From Parabacteroides sp900760525 (lineage in GTDB: Bacteria; Bacteroidota; Bacteroidia; Bacteroidales; Tannerellaceae), in assembly GCF_049860805.1 (NCBI RefSeq), contig NZ_CP187555.1:1860001-1924000 (forward strand): a stretch of DNA of 64,000 bases, written 5' to 3'. Shown here piece after piece: positions 62,587-64,000 of this stretch. The notes under the pieces were generated by a model, which had not been told where the DNA came from, searched no databases, and was given only the letters and a program-made list of their open reading frames with translations. The position numbers were made by a program, and so were the translations under genes. Positions within the stretch are counted from its first letter, which is position 1; each line of letters opens with the position of its first letter.

Positions 62587-63531
62587 TCAGATACCGATAC
62601 TCGTATTCGGGCTTGCATCCGTTTGCCAGGTATTGATAGAAACATCCGTCAGTGTACCGCTCATTTTATTGATCTGGATCGCATAGGTGTACTGCTTGCC
62701 CTTCTCCCAATGCACGGAAGCAGAGACCGGAGCGGTTGTGAAAACACGTTCGACGTCCCCCACTTTCACATGCAGCGAAAAAGAGAGCGAAGGCTCCGCA
62801 CCCTTCATCGGGGCGGCGAGGCAATTCACATTAGCCGCAGTCTGTGAAACCGCCAACTCGATACTCCCTTTCAGATGGAGACTGTCGGTCTGGGGAGCAT
62901 TCAGCGTGCCGTCGTTCAGCAACATCGTCCCGTCTCCTTTCAACAGGCGGCTGTTACGGCTTACGATATCGATAGCAGTCAGCGTCATCTTCTCTGTCAC
63001 TCCCGATGCCTTGCTGACCCGGAAGCTGATTTTTGCCAGTGCATGGTTCATTTGGAGATTGACACTCCGGGCAGTCGACGACGCCTCGGCAACAGTTGTT
63101 CCCTTAGAAGTGGTCGCATAGAGGTAATCGCTCTGGCCGGTGCCCGAAAAATCGTCGGAATCCAACAAAGTAACCGATATTTTAGGCATCACTCCATCGT
63201 TCGTGATAGTATTATCCGCCGGATAACATCCATAAACCTTAGCAGAGCCACTGGCAGCAGTCAATTCTACCTCGTGATCCGGGGTCCACGAACCGGATTT
63301 ATTTGAAAACTTCATAAATGATTTACCGGCCTCATAATCCGAACCGTCGCTCTTCGTCAGATAAACATTCACGTCGCTTATAGTGCTGACGGCTGCTTTT
63401 GTCGTTCCTTCATCATCCGGCAGGGTGACAGAAAGGAGATGCAATGAGGTACCGTCCTCTCCCGGCAGATTCGCCGTGCAGCCCGTACAGAGGGCCAAGC
63501 CCATTAACGGATATAATATAAGATGTTTCAT
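62587..63531 (-). CDS. Fimbrillin family lipoprotein (Mfa-like)
   Basis: 314 residues with lipobox CTGC. KVYGCYPADNTI, DYLYATTSKG, LQMNHALAKISFRV, KGQKYTYAI-type ending (EKGKQYTYAIQINKMSGTLTDVSINTWQ) are the signature of PF13149-type fimbrillin-like proteins. It is part of the same minus-strand operon (34 bp from the neighbour). Confidence 0.85.
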   Translation of the reverse strand: MKHLILYPLMGLALCTGCTANLPGEDGTSLHLLSVTLPDDEGTTKAAVSTISDVNVYLTKSDGSDYEAGKSFMKFSNKSGSWTPDHEVELTAASGSAKVYGCYPADNTITNDGVMPKISVTLLDSDDFSGTGQSDYLYATTSKGTTVAEASSTARSVNLQMNHALAKISFRVSKASGVTEKMTLTAIDIVSRNSRLLKGDGTMLLNDGTLNAPQTDSLHLKGSIELAVSQTAANVNCLAAPMKGAEPSLSFSLHVKVGDVERVFTTAPVSASVHWEKGKQYTYAIQINKMSGTLTDVSINTWQTDASPNTSIGI

Positions 63532-63557
63532 ACTGTTGATATTATAATGTTTCTATT

Positions 63558-64000
63558 TTATGTCGCATCACCGGCGGAAGTTTCGCTTTGTTTCACGAAA
63601 TCCACTACTGTAATGCTATTCAGGATTAAATACGTCTTGTTATCGGTCGAGAAATTATAGATATAATTATAGCCAGCCTGCAGATTTTTACTATTTACCG
63701 CATATGTATAAGGAGTAGCAAGATCCTTATAAGTCACAGAGATCGTGTACTTTTTAGCATCGCCCGGATGGACAAGCCCTACAAAAGTATGTTTCTTACC
63801 GGAGTTAGTAACCGGATGAAAACTGATTGTCTGCTCAGTATCGGTATCACTGATCAGCTTATTTCCTTTCAGAGAAGCTGACCCCTCAGTACTCTCCAAG
63901 GCATAACTCACGATTATCGTTATCTTCGCAGCTACCGGAGCAAATTTGAACTTTACCAGATTGGCAGTTGCCGTACTCGAAGCAGCCAGTTCATAGCATT
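63558..64000 (-). CDS. Fimbrillin family protein, 5' truncated by window edge
   Basis: The frame is open from 64000 to the stop at 63558 (147 residues of C-terminus). FKFAPVAAKITIIVSYALEST, FVGLVHPGDAKKYTISVTYKD and LQAGYNYIYNFSTDNKTYLILNSITVVDF match the C-terminal strands of fimbrillin-type domains. The true start lies to the right. An internal GTG at 63911 is not the start. Confidence 0.75.
   Translation of the reverse strand, partial: CYELAASSTATANLVKFKFAPVAAKITIIVSYALESTEGSASLKGNKLISDTDTEQTISFHPVTNSGKKHTFVGLVHPGDAKKYTISVTYKDLATPYTYAVNSKNLQAGYNYIYNFSTDNKTYLILNSITVVDFVKQSETSAGDAT

Overview
The window reads as chromosomal DNA of a gut Bacteroidales, most likely a Parabacteroides-type organism (genus is an inference). 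Reasons: promoters with the Bacteroidetes -7 box TAnnTTTG occur again and again upstream of genes; Shine-Dalgarno sites are mostly weak; the gene families are typical of the phylum (GldB, fimbrillin/Mfa-like lipoproteins, 6-bladed beta-propeller lipoproteins, NVEALA-type peptides, DUF2490, LytTR regulators, many lipoproteins with a Cys lipobox). Most genes look moderately GC-rich, but 8.9-11.9 kb is strikingly AT-rich.

Layout. 0-8.5 kb: a DUF2156/GNAT pair, a MATE exporter, an L-cysteine desulfidase (cyuA) with an AlkX/AlkZ-like winged-helix gene, a glycine-zipper lipoprotein and a UPF1-like helicase. 8.5-15.2 kb: two tandem paralogous operons, each with a thioredoxin-like lipoprotein, a small secreted four-cysteine NVEALA-like peptide and a 6-bladed beta-propeller lipoprotein; the first, AT-rich copy also has its own S26 signal peptidase. 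A decayed copy of the second propeller gene's 3' end abuts the first operon, which suggests cassette replacement. 15.2-18.6 kb: a HAD phosphatase-DHNA-CoA thioesterase fusion coupled to menF, then cysK. A 491-bp palindromic element separates cysK from a ThuA gene. 20-25.3 kb: an outer-membrane protein, a ClC channel, a LytS/LytTR two-component pair and a DUF2490 protein. 25.4-29.6 kb: a PD-(D/E)XK transposase-family nuclease, a queuosine-precursor transporter behind a preQ1-I riboswitch, a Mfa2-like lipoprotein and a HAD phosphatase. 29.6-34 kb: the potABCD polyamine importer. 34.4-43.2 kb: a solitary propeller lipoprotein, an Omp85-like barrel, nitroreductase, glycerate kinase, PNPOx-like protein and a GtrA/GtrB operon. 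43.2-50.7 kb: a nucleoside/ADP-ribose/ribose salvage operon, a TPR-like protein and a FucP-type MFS. 51.2-58.7 kb: a sugar acetyltransferase, an alpha/beta hydrolase, L-asparaginase, HolB, GldB and an ABC-F protein with a probable attenuator leader. 58.9-64 kb: a tyrosine recombinase and HU gene next to an operon of at least four fimbrillin-like lipoproteins running off the right edge.

The best candidate for an undescribed system is the twin peptide/propeller locus. My model, an inference, is that the peptide is exported, cut by the adjacent signal peptidase or the housekeeping one, disulfide-handled by the thioredoxin-like lipoprotein, and bound by the surface-anchored propeller. Beyond genes the window holds several non-coding repeat families: four arrays of 21-23-bp palindromic units (one inside the menF coding sequence), a 91-92-bp intergenic element in two inverted copies, and the 491-bp palindromic element that supplies the cysK stop codon.
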